Assembly (NCBI GenBank): GCA_016841825.1
Contig: JAENYK010000008.1
Location: 62,001 to 126,000 of the forward strand
Source: Halothermothrix sp.
Lineage (GTDB): Bacteria > Bacillota > Halanaerobiia > DY22613
Direction of reading: 5' to 3'
DNA length: 64,000 nucleotides
Each line of letters begins with the position of its first letter. Position 1 is the first letter of the stretch. The position numbers were made by a program, and so were the translations under genes. The notes below the pieces were generated by a model that saw only the letters and a list, made by a program, of their open reading frames with translations, made no database searches and was not told the DNA's origin. This document shows, in pieces, positions 1-8,386 of the stretch.

Positions 1-219
1 CAGTTCATCATCATCTTTTTGCATAAGTACCATGTAGTCCTTATCCTCAACATCAAAAACCCCCAAAACATAGCATTCTATCTCACTACCATCTTCCATG
101 GTTAAAAGTAATACATCTACTGTCTCGTCTCCATGATGCCCACCACATCCACAGTCCTCAGTACAATTGTGATGTTCAGTATGTTCTCCACAACTACAAC
201 TTTTCTGTTCTTTACTCAA
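1..219 (-). CDS. DUF1292 family protein, 3' end cut by window edge
   Basis: This reading frame is open from a TTG codon at 219 to the window edge (73 codons) and lacks its C-terminus. It is preceded by an AGGAGGAG ribosome binding site, which decides the TTG start. The first about 30 residues are rich in Cys and His (CSCGEH, CGCGGHH), which suggests a metal-binding N-terminal tail. It is followed by an acidic DUF1292-like stretch (LLTMEDGSEIEC, then DVEDKDYMVLM). DUF1292 proteins are small, of unknown function and often lie near ruvX-type genes, but the neighbour is outside the window. The family call is from the acidic beta-rich pattern only. Confidence 0.72.
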   Translation of the reverse strand, partial: MSKEQKSCSCGEHTEHHNCTEDCGCGGHHGDETVDVLLLTMEDGSEIECYVLGVFDVEDKDYMVLMQKDDDEL

Positions 220-549
220 AATATTCTCCTCCTTTAAAATAACTTCATAAATATCCTGATTTAATAACTCCTGATGTAAATAAATCTTCTTGCTAAAATA
301 CTATTTTCTCTCAAATTACATGCTTAACCTGATAAAAGACAACTCTCCCAGCTCAAATATTAACAAAATATTTTGCTTCTTTATTATAAACTTAGTTTAA
401 CACAATTAACTTGATTCCTTCCCCATTTTGTAAAATAAATTTTTATCTCTCGAAAAAAATCTTTCTATAACCAATATAAAATCAACCTACAAAATAACAA
501 AAGAAAAGTCTCCTACTAGGAAGAATTGATTATTTTCAACTTTCAAGAT
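220..549. other. AT-rich intergenic region, no gene seen
   Basis: About 330 bases between the DUF1292 gene and the NUDIX gene are very AT-rich and broken by stops in all frames. No convincing promoter, hairpin or RNA gene was recognised. It must hold the promoter of the DUF1292 gene and the end of the NUDIX transcript. Confidence 0.5.
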
Positions 550-1041
550 TTAACCTTCTGACTGAATTAATCGCAAAGCATAAGCATAACGCTTTTGAAA
601 ATCTGCGATAAAAACTCGATCAGGTGGATTAAGCTCCTCTATATCTGGTAGATTATTTATTTCAAAAAAACTCAAATCAAGACTTTCATCTCTATCCAGA
701 GCGAGCTGACCATGATAGTCATCAGACACATAAACCACACTAACAATATACACTTCATCACCATTGGGATATTTGTGATGCAGCTCCTGACCAGAATAAG
801 TTCCAAAGAAATGTAAGCTATCTACTGTCAGACCTGTTTCTTCCAATACTTCCCTGCTGGCAGTTTGTTCCAAAGTCTCTCCAGGTTCTAATGCTCCTCC
901 AGGAATCCCCCATTTTCCATTATCAGTTCTTTGCTGTAAGAGAATTCTCCCCTGATAGTCAATAATAATAATTCCTGCCGCACACATAACCAGCGGTCTA
1001 TGACCCACTATCTTCCGCAAATCCATAACATAGTTAGACAT
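550..1041 (-). CDS. NUDIX hydrolase
   Basis: A 163-residue protein with a complete Nudix box at about residues 48-71: GGALEPGETLEQ followed by REVLEETGL, fitting GX5EX7REUXEEXGU. Nudix enzymes hydrolyse nucleoside diphosphates linked to another moiety in the cytoplasm, using Mg2+ held by the box glutamates. The region before the box (LLQQRTDNGKWGIPGG) is typical of small MutT/ADP-ribose-pyrophosphatase-like members. The substrate cannot be read from sequence. The ATG start has a GAGGGAG ribosome binding site 9 bases upstream. It is a single gene, divergent from the secreted protein at 1280. Confidence 0.9.
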   Translation of the reverse strand: MSNYVMDLRKIVGHRPLVMCAAGIIIIDYQGRILLQQRTDNGKWGIPGGALEPGETLEQTASREVLEETGLTVDSLHFFGTYSGQELHHKYPNGDEVYIVSVVYVSDDYHGQLALDRDESLDLSFFEINNLPDIEELNPPDRVFIADFQKRYAYALRLIQSEG

Positions 1042-1279
1042 CTACTACACTCCCTCTCGCGATATTCTTCAGATACCACAATCTATGATAATCTATTAGT
1101 ATTGTTTATAGTAGTTCGCGACAATCAGTTTCTCTCCTGCCATTCAATCAGTATTTATTTTCTGGCTAAATTTTATTTAATCTGAAAGAAGATTTAGCAG
1201 GAGATATTAGGATTAACTCGAAGTAAGATGTATATGGTCATATTTTACTGAAAATATCACTCTTCAAAGGAGGATAAAG

Positions 1280-1747
1280 ATGAAAAAGATTAGATATATC
1301 GTGCTATTCGCCAGTTTGCTTTTGATTTTTGTTATAACCACAACTGGTAAAACCACCTCTTCAGTAGATGCTGATGACTCACATACCAGTGTCACCATAT
1401 CAAAACTAACCGATCCCAGAACTTTAAAGGTCTACCAACCATTTACCTGGTCGAATAAAGTCTATATTGATCTGACTGAGGAACTATCAGAAGGTAGTAC
1501 GATCAATTCAATCCAACTCCAGAGTGCTAAAATCTTTTCAAACTGCGGCCAATATCGAGATATTTACCTATATATCTGGGATGAGGAGGGTAACTATACC
1601 CGTCTTGAGTCTGGCTTACTTAACAAAGAATTTGTCGATAAATCTGCAGCACAAAAATTTTATCTCAGGTTTTACACCAACTATATGGAGCACAAAGGTA
1701 ACCCTCTAATTGTCGGACGACCCATGTTAACATTTGACGTTCAGTAA
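1280..1747 (+). CDS. Small secreted protein of unknown function
   Basis: A 155-residue protein preceded by a strong AAAGGAGG site. Residues 1-25 form a signal peptide (KKIR, then a hydrophobic core of about 17 residues), with cleavage likely near TTTGKT. The mature part is polar and beta-rich and resembles a small carbohydrate- or cell-surface-binding sandwich, with no motif I recognise. There is one internal Cys (FSNCGQ). It is monocistronic: a terminator overlaps its stop codon. Function unknown; secretion is inferred from the N-terminus only. Confidence 0.7.
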   Translation: MKKIRYIVLFASLLLIFVITTTGKTTSSVDADDSHTSVTISKLTDPRTLKVYQPFTWSNKVYIDLTEELSEGSTINSIQLQSAKIFSNCGQYRDIYLYIWDEEGNYTRLESGLLNKEFVDKSAAQKFYLRFYTNYMEHKGNPLIVGRPMLTFDVQ

Positions 1748-1778
1748 TCAACCTTAATTGTCAAGGTTGATTTTTTTT
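1746..1778 (+). terminator. Rho-independent terminator of the secreted-protein gene
   Basis: A perfect 10-bp stem (AATCAACCTT / AAGGTTGATT) with a 7-base loop is followed by a run of T. The 5' arm overlaps the stop codon of the gene ending at 1747. Confidence 0.9.
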
Positions 1779-1847
1779 ATAATCCCCAGATAACTATTTT
1801 CCTTATACTAAAAGTAACTACCATTTAACATGTTTTTGACATTTATC

Positions 1848-1856
1848 TGATATAAT
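1848..1856 (+). promoter_or_regulatory. Extended -10 promoter for the glycosyltransferase gene
   Basis: TGATATAAT is an exact extended -10 element (TGnTATAAT), with transcription expected to begin near 1863, about 40 bases before the ATG at 1903. A TTGACA lies only 9 bases upstream, too close to act as its -35. Confidence 0.5.
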
Positions 1857-1902
1857 TAAAATAGTAAGCAAATAGTCTGAAAAATATTTAAGGGGGAGTT
1901 AT

Positions 1903-3054
1903 ATGCGAGTTGCTATATTTACTGACACTTATCTTCCACAGATTAATGGCGTCTCAAAGACTCTTTACAAATTAAAACAGTATCTTGACAAAGAAGAGAT
2001 TGAATACAGATTTTTTGTACCGGGAAATGACTTAAAGGCTGACCTGATACAGAATATAATTACCTTTCAGAGTTTCAATTTTTTTCTATATCCCGATTGT
2101 AAGATTGCCCTGCCCAACAATCAGATGATAAAAAATGTCCTATCTAAATTTAAACCAGATCTCATTCATTGTACAACTCCATTTTCTTTAGGATTGACAG
2201 GAATGAAATATGCTAAAGACAACAATATACCCTTAGTATCCTCATACCACACTAGTTTTGACAAATATCTTGAGCATTACAAACTTCAGTTCCTGGAAAA
2301 ACCTTTATGGCATTTCTTTAGATGGTTTCATTCCTATTGTGAAATCAACTTTTGCCCATCAGAAGAAACAAGAAAAGAACTAAAAAAACAGGGGATCAAT
2401 AATATTGAGATCTGGGGCAGAGGAATTGATACACAAAAGTTTTCCACAAATTATTATAGTGCAGAATATAGAAAAAATTTAGGAGTAGTAGATGAAAATA
2501 TCCTGCTTTATGTAGGACGAATAGCAGCAGAAAAAGAACTAGATGTATTGCTGGATGCAGTCAAAATTTTAAATAGGAAAAAACTTAACTATAAACTCCT
2601 GCTAGTAGGTGATGGTCCCATTAGAGCAAGATTGGAATCTCTGCAGTTACCAAATGTAATCTTTACAGGATACAAAAGTGGCGAAGAACTGCAAACAATC
2701 TACGCCTCAGCCGATTTATTCCTCTTCCCATCCAGTAGCGAAACATATGGAAATGTCATTTTGGAAGCCATGGCTTCAGGGCTTCCCGTAATCGCACCTT
2801 TCGCAGGCGGAGTTAAAGAAAATTTGATTCATCAATACAATGGTCTTGCCTTTCAGGCAGGTGATGCAGAAGATATGGCAATAGCAGCGGAAAGATTACT
2901 CAAAGATAATCAATTAAAGCTACATTTAAGAGATAATGCCTTACAACATTCACTATCAAAAAGTTGGGACTCAGTCTTCAAAAACTTATTTGCACACTAT
3001 CAATTGATTATAGACAGATCCAGAGAAGTAAGAAATAAAGTTAAAAGTATGTGA
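1903..3054 (+). CDS. GT4-family glycosyltransferase
   Basis: A 383-residue GT-B fold enzyme. The N-terminal domain opens with RVAIFTDTYLPQINGVSKTL, a typical family 4 acceptor-side start seen in alpha-mannosyl- and glucosyl-transferases acting on diacylglycerol or phosphatidylinositol lipids. The C-terminal domain has VGRIAAEKELDVLLDA, LLVGDGP and the E-x7-E nucleotide-sugar motif within SSSETYGNVILEAMASGLPV (about residues 278-297). It probably makes a membrane glycolipid or cell-envelope glycan from a nucleotide sugar; donor and acceptor are not determined by sequence. AGGGGGAG lies upstream of the ATG. It is monocistronic, between an extended -10 promoter and a terminator. Confidence 0.88.
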   Translation: MRVAIFTDTYLPQINGVSKTLYKLKQYLDKEEIEYRFFVPGNDLKADLIQNIITFQSFNFFLYPDCKIALPNNQMIKNVLSKFKPDLIHCTTPFSLGLTGMKYAKDNNIPLVSSYHTSFDKYLEHYKLQFLEKPLWHFFRWFHSYCEINFCPSEETRKELKKQGINNIEIWGRGIDTQKFSTNYYSAEYRKNLGVVDENILLYVGRIAAEKELDVLLDAVKILNRKKLNYKLLLVGDGPIRARLESLQLPNVIFTGYKSGEELQTIYASADLFLFPSSSETYGNVILEAMASGLPVIAPFAGGVKENLIHQYNGLAFQAGDAEDMAIAAERLLKDNQLKLHLRDNALQHSLSKSWDSVFKNLFAHYQLIIDRSREVRNKVKSM

Positions 3055-3161
3055 GAAGAATGACCGAGCCACACTTTTCTCTACCTACAAAACCGAAAGA
3101 CTTCTCTTCACTGATGTCAAAATCCATCTCCATTCTATATAAAAACTTTATCCCAATGATC

Positions 3162-3199
3162 AAAGGGCAATTCAGCCAAAATCCCGAATTGCCCTTTTT
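3162..3199 (+). terminator. Terminator of the glycosyltransferase gene
   Basis: A 12-bp perfect stem (AAAGGGCAATTC / GAATTGCCCTTT) is followed by T residues on the plus strand. No U-tract follows on the minus strand, so it serves the plus-strand gene best, though the hairpin may also stop the convergent EamA transcript. Confidence 0.85.
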
Positions 3200-3219
3200 A
3201 TATTATAGATAACATACCA

Positions 3220-4146
3220 TTAAACTTCCAAACCGCTATCAGTCTCCACAAAATTTTTCTCTTCCAGAGAATCATCAAATTTATCTTTTTTAATAGTAGC
3301 CAGATAGATTCCACCCAAAATTGGTATTCCTCCAATCAAGGTAAAGATCGGCGGCTTTTCTTGCAAAATTAACCAGGCCAATAGAGTAGCACCTACTGGT
3401 TCACCCAAAATACTCACCGATACTGCTGAGGCATGAAGATATTTGAGAGCCCAGTTAAAAGAAGTATGACCAATTATCGTTGGAACCAATGCCAACATGA
3501 ACATATAAAACCAGGTTGATTGATCATAACCCAGCAGCGGAATACCGTTAACCAGAATGTAGATTAATAAAAACACAGAACAGATCCCATATACCAAAAA
3601 TATATACACTCCCAGGGATAAATTTTTCCGTAAATGGCGACCAATTAGAAAATAACCGGCAGCCATAATCGACCCACCTAATGCCAGCAGATCACCAAAA
3701 AGATTGGTACTCCCCAGAGAAAAATCTCCTGCTCCAATTATCAAGCTACCAATACAAGCGAGAGTAATCCCTCCCAATAAAAACAGTCCCGGACGTTCTT
3801 TCAAAAAAATAGCTGCAGCTAAAGCCACGAAAATGGGTTGAGTTGTCACAAAAACTACTGAACTGGCCACACTGGTATGTGAAAAAGAAGTAATCCAGAA
3901 CAGAAAATGCACAGCTAATAGCAAACCTCCCAAAATTCCAAACCAGATCTGGCTTTTTTCCAAAGCTCTAAACTCTTTTTGATATCTAATCAGGATAAAT
4001 GGTGCCAGTAATACAGTAGCAATTCCCATGCGATAGAAAGCAATTATCGCAGCAGGTGCTTCAGCTAAACGAATAAAAATTGCGGCAAAAGAGACTGCAC
4101 TAACACCAATGATCAACATTATATATGGAGGCAACTTAGGTTGCAT
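3220..4146 (-). CDS. EamA/DMT-family membrane transporter
   Basis: A protein of about 308 residues with ten hydrophobic segments in two EamA repeats. The first begins LIIGVSAVSFAAIFIRLAEAPA and both repeats end in the usual helix pair near FLKERPG and LILQEKPP. Drug/metabolite transporters of this family export small metabolites or amino acids across the cytoplasmic membrane. An ATG at 4155 abuts GGAGG with no spacing, whereas the ATG at 4146 has GGAGG 9 bases upstream, so 4146 is preferred. It overlaps the upstream GNAT gene by 11 bases and is probably co-translated with it, so it may export what the acetyltransferase modifies. Substrate unknown. Confidence 0.88.
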   Translation of the reverse strand: MQPKLPPYIMLIIGVSAVSFAAIFIRLAEAPAAIIAFYRMGIATVLLAPFILIRYQKEFRALEKSQIWFGILGGLLLAVHFLFWITSFSHTSVASSVVFVTTQPIFVALAAAIFLKERPGLFLLGGITLACIGSLIIGAGDFSLGSTNLFGDLLALGGSIMAAGYFLIGRHLRKNLSLGVYIFLVYGICSVFLLIYILVNGIPLLGYDQSTWFYMFMLALVPTIIGHTSFNWALKYLHASAVSVSILGEPVGATLLAWLILQEKPPIFTLIGGIPILGGIYLATIKKDKFDDSLEEKNFVETDSGLEV

Positions 4147-5047
4147 TCGATTCATCCTCCCTATCGAGCACTAGTTGAAAAACATATACATTTGGTTCAA
4201 CAATATTTTCCCAGTGAGCAAAACCTTGATCCATATATAGAGATTTTAATCTTTGATCTTCAGGTACCATGGAACCGATCATTTCAAATCCTCTGGTAAT
4301 AGCTGTCTTCTGAGCCCAGGCTAAAAGGGTAATAATGGCTTCATCTGTTCCCGTAATAATTGGAATATAGAACATTTTATCCTTCTGATTGTCAGGATAA
4401 ATAATCATCCCTCCCGTCATTTTTTCGCCATTTTTCAAGTAATATACATGTCCAGCTGCTATCTCCGCGGCGATCAATTCTTCAGAAATCTCCCGAAAAA
4501 GCCAGCCGTAACCCAGAAAATTGTTAACAGGTTTTTGCTCAGGTGCTTCAAGCAGTGTTTGCACGATCTGAACATAATCTTCAGAGGTCTGAGTAGCCTG
4601 CATGACCAGATTAGAATTCACTTCTGTAGATTTGACTGATTTAACCTCCTGGTCACCATACCAGAATTGGGCAACCCGTTGAAAGCCATTACTTGCGGAA
4701 ACATGAATACTTGCGTGATTATCATAATATGTGCTCAATTGAAGCTGCTTTAGCCCCATCTCATAGCCTTTATTGATATAATAGCGAGTAATCTGTTTAG
4801 CAAAACCTTTAGAACGGGCTTCGGGAGCTACTCTTAATCCCTCTAACCAACCAATACTTCTTCCAATCAGAGTCATCTTACCTACACCCATAACCTGCCC
4901 ATCTTCCACCATTACAGTAAATTCACCTTCATTATCTGTTAACCATTTATCGATAATATTTGGCATGTAATCTGACCCTTCCCACACAGTACTACAAATC
5001 TCTAAGATACGTCCTTTGTCTCCTGGTACAGCTCTCCTAAAATTCAT
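4136..5047 (-). CDS. GNAT-family acetyltransferase, two-domain
   Basis: A 303-residue protein. Residues 1-130 form a GNAT domain with the acetyl-CoA loop LRVAPEARSKGFAKQI (R/Q-x-x-G-x-A type) and a second half, about 140-300, that looks like a further degenerate GNAT fold (LLAWAQKTAITRGFEMIG, LYMDQGFAHWEN). Transfer of an acetyl group from acetyl-CoA to an amine is expected; the substrate is unknown. AGGAG lies 9 bases before the ATG. Its 3' end overlaps the EamA exporter gene, making a two-gene operon. Confidence 0.82.
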   Translation of the reverse strand: MNFRRAVPGDKGRILEICSTVWEGSDYMPNIIDKWLTDNEGEFTVMVEDGQVMGVGKMTLIGRSIGWLEGLRVAPEARSKGFAKQITRYYINKGYEMGLKQLQLSTYYDNHASIHVSASNGFQRVAQFWYGDQEVKSVKSTEVNSNLVMQATQTSEDYVQIVQTLLEAPEQKPVNNFLGYGWLFREISEELIAAEIAAGHVYYLKNGEKMTGGMIIYPDNQKDKMFYIPIITGTDEAIITLLAWAQKTAITRGFEMIGSMVPEDQRLKSLYMDQGFAHWENIVEPNVYVFQLVLDREDESNAT

Positions 5048-5143
5048 CTCAAATCAACTCCTATTCTATAAAAATAAACGAGAATCCTATCTTATTAATT
5101 ATTATATTCGGTTTGTATTACGGATTACCTTTTTCTAATAATA

Positions 5144-5175
5144 AAAGAAGCGATGAATTTCTTCATCACCTCTTT
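5144..5175 (-). terminator. Terminator downstream of the coiled-coil membrane protein gene
   Basis: Read on the minus strand, a stem of about 14 bp with two G-U pairs closes on a GAAA tetraloop (core GATGAA / TTCATC) and is followed by TTTTATTATTA. It begins a few bases after the stop codon at 5181. Confidence 0.65.
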
Positions 5176-5180
5176 AATAT

Positions 5181-5597
5181 CTAACGATCGGCTTTTCGCC
5201 CATTGAGAACTAATTTTAAAATATCGCGAAATTCTGAGCGAAATTGATTAAAATCATCGTGTAAAGAATTAAACCATCCACGCTCATCTGTTTTTATTTC
5301 ATTCAGGTCGTTGCTAAGATCCTCCAATTCACGTAAATCAGACTCCATCTTACGTAATATTGGGGTAATATCTTCTTTGACAGTCTGACGTAAATTCCGA
5401 ATATCATCTTCAATCTTATTGTGCCGATATTTATTCTCCCGCAAGAGACTAAATAATTCTTCTCTCAAATTATTCATATCTTTACAAGATTGATGCTGAT
5501 AATAGATCACATATCCTATCAATGCAGATATCACGGCCCAGGCAACAGAAAAGTCCTGACTAATCAAATAATCGATGAGCATATTCAAAATTTCCAT
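5181..5597 (-). CDS. Small membrane-anchored coiled-coil protein
   Basis: A 138-residue protein with one transmembrane segment near the N-terminus (about residues 18-34, AWAVISALIGYVIYY). After it comes a charged helical region of about 100 residues with heptad-like spacing (LREELFSLLRENK, IEDDIRNLRQTVKED, MESDLRELEDLSNDL). The topology resembles small anchored coiled-coil or holin-like proteins, but no family motif is recognised. It lies between a terminator and the bshC gene and appears monocistronic. Function unknown. Confidence 0.7.
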   Translation of the reverse strand: MEILNMLIDYLISQDFSVAWAVISALIGYVIYYQHQSCKDMNNLREELFSLLRENKYRHNKIEDDIRNLRQTVKEDITPILRKMESDLRELEDLSNDLNEIKTDERGWFNSLHDDFNQFRSEFRDILKLVLNGRKADR

Positions 5598-5697
5598 CTC
5601 CTGTACCCCCTATCTAGTAATATAATATTATATGTCTAGGGGACAGGATTGGTCAAAATATCACCATACAACATTCACTAAAACCCAGTAGAACTTT

Positions 5698-7308
5698 TTA
5701 TAAATAAATCAGGTAATGGTAGTTGCCGGATAACAGATTCAAATCTTTTAGTTCTTTAATCAGTTTTGATTGATATTTAAAAATATACGGCAAGATGTTC
5801 AATCTTCTCTCCTGCAATATATCATTAGGATATAAATTCATCTTCAACTTATCTAATTGTCGTAACAAAATCTCAGAATTTTTCCGGTGTTGATGATACG
5901 CTTTCTCTTCCAGATAATTTATCTCTTCAATGATTCGCTGGAGATTTTGCGAACCAAGATTTTTAAACTTTCCATCCAATAGAGTTAATTCTTTAATCAA
6001 TTTTTGATATTCAGGAATGAAAAGCCCTTTGATCTGATTGAATCGATCTTTTAATTGAAGTTCATCAGCCTCCGCCAGAAAATCCTCCCTGATGTTATCA
6101 AACTCTTGAAAAATCTGTTGTGGATTAAGTTCATATTTCTGTAAACTCCTGGCAATAGATGATTCAATCAAAGTAATGCTAATTCTGGGATAGATAATTG
6201 GCATCTCCATATCGAATAAACGATAAATTTCTTTAAACTGAGAATAGTAAGCTGTTTCCCCAGGGCCACCGATATATGCTATTGTAGGGAATATCACATC
6301 CTGAAACAGAGGTCGCGTCACAACATTAGTACTGATACTTTCTGGCGAGGTTTTAATCCAGTTCACAACCTCTTCCCTGGTCATCCCTTCTTCCAATCCA
6401 CGCAGTAAATAACCACTATCAGTCAGATCTAACGGATACCTGGCATCATTTTTAATTAAAAAGAGATGCACCTGATTATCAGTTTTATGTATCTGTGCAG
6501 GATAACCAGCCGTTCTAAGCATCTCTTCCGACTCTGACAGACAATGAGTGATCTGATCATTCTTTTCCAGAACCTGCAAAAAGAAGTCCTGGCCTAATTT
6601 ACGCAAGTGAGGATCCAGAGAATCCACAAAGATAATTCCTGTATCCTCCATCAACCAGGCCATAATTCTGGCAAACCATTCTCCCAGATCCTGACTTCCC
6701 TCAGCCATATCTTTGATTCTTTTCATAATGTCAGATTTAAAATCGGTATCCGGAGTGGCCTCATTAAACTCAACTAAAAACTTTTGAACTTCAGACTCTA
6801 ACTTCAACCTCCCTATAGGTTGTCGATTTACCATACCTTGTAACTTGACTTCAACTTCAGCATGCTCCCGATTTAAAAAGTACACTCCCGCAATCTCCTG
6901 AAAATCATGATCTTCACTGGCTATCCAGAATACAGGGACTGTCGGAATTCCTTTAGCATTAAGATCCTCAGTCAATGTAATCACCGTTAAAGCTTTATAA
7001 ATAGTGTACAGGGGTCCAGTAAGAACCCCTGCTTGCTGTCCAGTAATTACAACTACCGTATCCGGAGAGATAAGCTTATTCAGATTAGCTAGAGTCTTTT
7101 GAGACGCACCAATCCTTTGATTATATTCAATCAAAACATTGACTACACTCTCTCGCTGAAAGTTCCTCTTTTGTAAATATTGATAACGCTGAACAAAAGA
7201 GTTAACATCATTGGGGTTATATTCAAAAAAATCTTTTACTTGTAAAAAATTATCTCGATAAGCATCAATTAGAGGTCTTTCAGAGATCCTAATCTGTTCA
7301 ACTTTCAT
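5698..7308 (-). CDS. bshC: Bacillithiol biosynthesis cysteine-adding enzyme BshC
   Basis: A 536-residue protein with the family hallmarks VVVITGQQAGVLTGPLYTIY (about 87-106) and FWIASEDHDFQE, a Rossmann-like core, and a long C-terminal coiled coil (about 400-510) as in known BshC. The family adds cysteine to glucosaminyl-malate in the last step of bacillithiol synthesis, in the cytoplasm. The ATG follows the selD stop by three bases and its ribosome binding site (GGAGGT) lies inside the last codons of selD, so the two are translationally coupled. No bshA or bshB is seen in this window; the GT4 protein at 1903 does not start like BshA. Confidence 0.92.
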   Translation of the reverse strand: MKVEQIRISERPLIDAYRDNFLQVKDFFEYNPNDVNSFVQRYQYLQKRNFQRESVVNVLIEYNQRIGASQKTLANLNKLISPDTVVVITGQQAGVLTGPLYTIYKALTVITLTEDLNAKGIPTVPVFWIASEDHDFQEIAGVYFLNREHAEVEVKLQGMVNRQPIGRLKLESEVQKFLVEFNEATPDTDFKSDIMKRIKDMAEGSQDLGEWFARIMAWLMEDTGIIFVDSLDPHLRKLGQDFFLQVLEKNDQITHCLSESEEMLRTAGYPAQIHKTDNQVHLFLIKNDARYPLDLTDSGYLLRGLEEGMTREEVVNWIKTSPESISTNVVTRPLFQDVIFPTIAYIGGPGETAYYSQFKEIYRLFDMEMPIIYPRISITLIESSIARSLQKYELNPQQIFQEFDNIREDFLAEADELQLKDRFNQIKGLFIPEYQKLIKELTLLDGKFKNLGSQNLQRIIEEINYLEEKAYHQHRKNSEILLRQLDKLKMNLYPNDILQERRLNILPYIFKYQSKLIKELKDLNLLSGNYHYLIYL

Positions 7309-7311
7309 TTG

Positions 7312-8370
7312 TTAAACCTCCACTTTTAATTTACCAGGATGGTCTGCCACAACCTCACCAATAACTGTCGCAGCAAGAACTCCATCTCTGGACTTGAGTT
7401 CTTCTATTAATAGGTCGACTTTATCAGCGTCAATAGAGATTAACAATCCACCAGAAGTGATAGCATCTGCCAGAATTAGCTGTTCAATAGAGCTAATACT
7501 AGCAGCAAACTCTACTTTCTCAGTCAGATATTTAAGATTTGCCCGGGTCCCACCGGGTACAATGTTTTGCTCTGCATATTCATAGGTTTCCGGGATTATA
7601 GGCACACTGTTCTTATAAACCTTGATTCCCACATTGCTACCACTGGCCATCTCATAGGCATGGCCCAACAACCCAAACCCAGTAACATCTGTACAGCCAT
7701 TCGCACCAACAACATTCATAGCTTCTGCAGCGTCTTTGTTCAAAGTAACCATAGTTTTAACTGCTTCATCAATTACGTTGTCAGGTACTACACCACGTTT
7801 GATAGCTGTTGTAATAATTCCAATTCCAAGCGGTTTAGTTAAAACTAGCTTGTCGCCAACTTTTGCTCCAGCATTAGTCATCACCTGTTTAGGATGAACC
7901 AGACCAGCAACTGCTAGTCCATATTTGGGTTCAGCATCATCAATAGTATGACCTCCTGCCAGGCAAGCACCCGCTTCAACAACTTTATCAGAACCACCTG
8001 CCAGAATCTGAGTTAAAACCTCTAATGGTAAAACTTTTGGAGAAAAACCAACAATATTTAATGCAGTAATTGGATAACCCCCCATTGCATAGACATCACT
8101 TAATGCGTTAGCAGCTGCAATCTGCCCAAATATATATGGGTCATCTACTACAGGAGTAAAATAATCAACTGTCTGAATTAACGCTAAATCTTCAGTCAAA
8201 ACAAATACACCAGCATCATCTGAAGTATTTGGACCAACAATCAATCTTTGATCAACAGGATGTTTTGGTAATTGACACAGAACCTGTGCCAGGGTATCAG
8301 GACCCAATTTGCATCCTCAACCAGCCTTTGTCGAATAACTAGTCAACCGAATCTTTTCTCCGTTAGTCAT
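7312..8370 (-). CDS. selD: Selenide, water dikinase SelD, itself a selenoprotein (in-frame UGA)
   Basis: SelD makes selenophosphate from selenide and ATP for selenocysteine synthesis. A conventional reading stops at TGA 8317-8319, but the frame continues upstream to an ATG at 8370 with AAGGAGGTG before it. Read through, it gives 352 residues, with Sec18 in AGUGCKLGP, the exact place of the catalytic Cys/Sec (E. coli Cys17) followed by the catalytic Lys. Downstream are the ATP-binding motifs TSDDAGVF, ANALSDVYAMGG, AGGHTIDD and GLLGHAYEM. A GGGT/ACCC hairpin sits exactly 11 bases after the UGA. It lies 16 bases after selA and is coupled to bshC. An annotation starting at 8307 would lose the active site. 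Confidence 0.95.
8292..8305 (-). promoter_or_regulatory. SECIS-like hairpin for UGA recoding in selD
   Basis: In the mRNA, GGGT pairs with ACCC around a 6-base loop starting 11 bases after the UGA, the spacing known for bacterial SECIS elements. Flanking TGC/GCA may extend the stem. It lies within coding sequence, as bacterial SECIS elements do. Confidence 0.6.
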
Positions 8371-8386
8371 AGTCTTCAACACCTCC

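Noticed and set aside
1836-1856. TTGACA and TATAAT as a classical promoter
   Set aside because: The spacer is only 9 bases; the TATAAT is better read as an extended -10 with the preceding TG.
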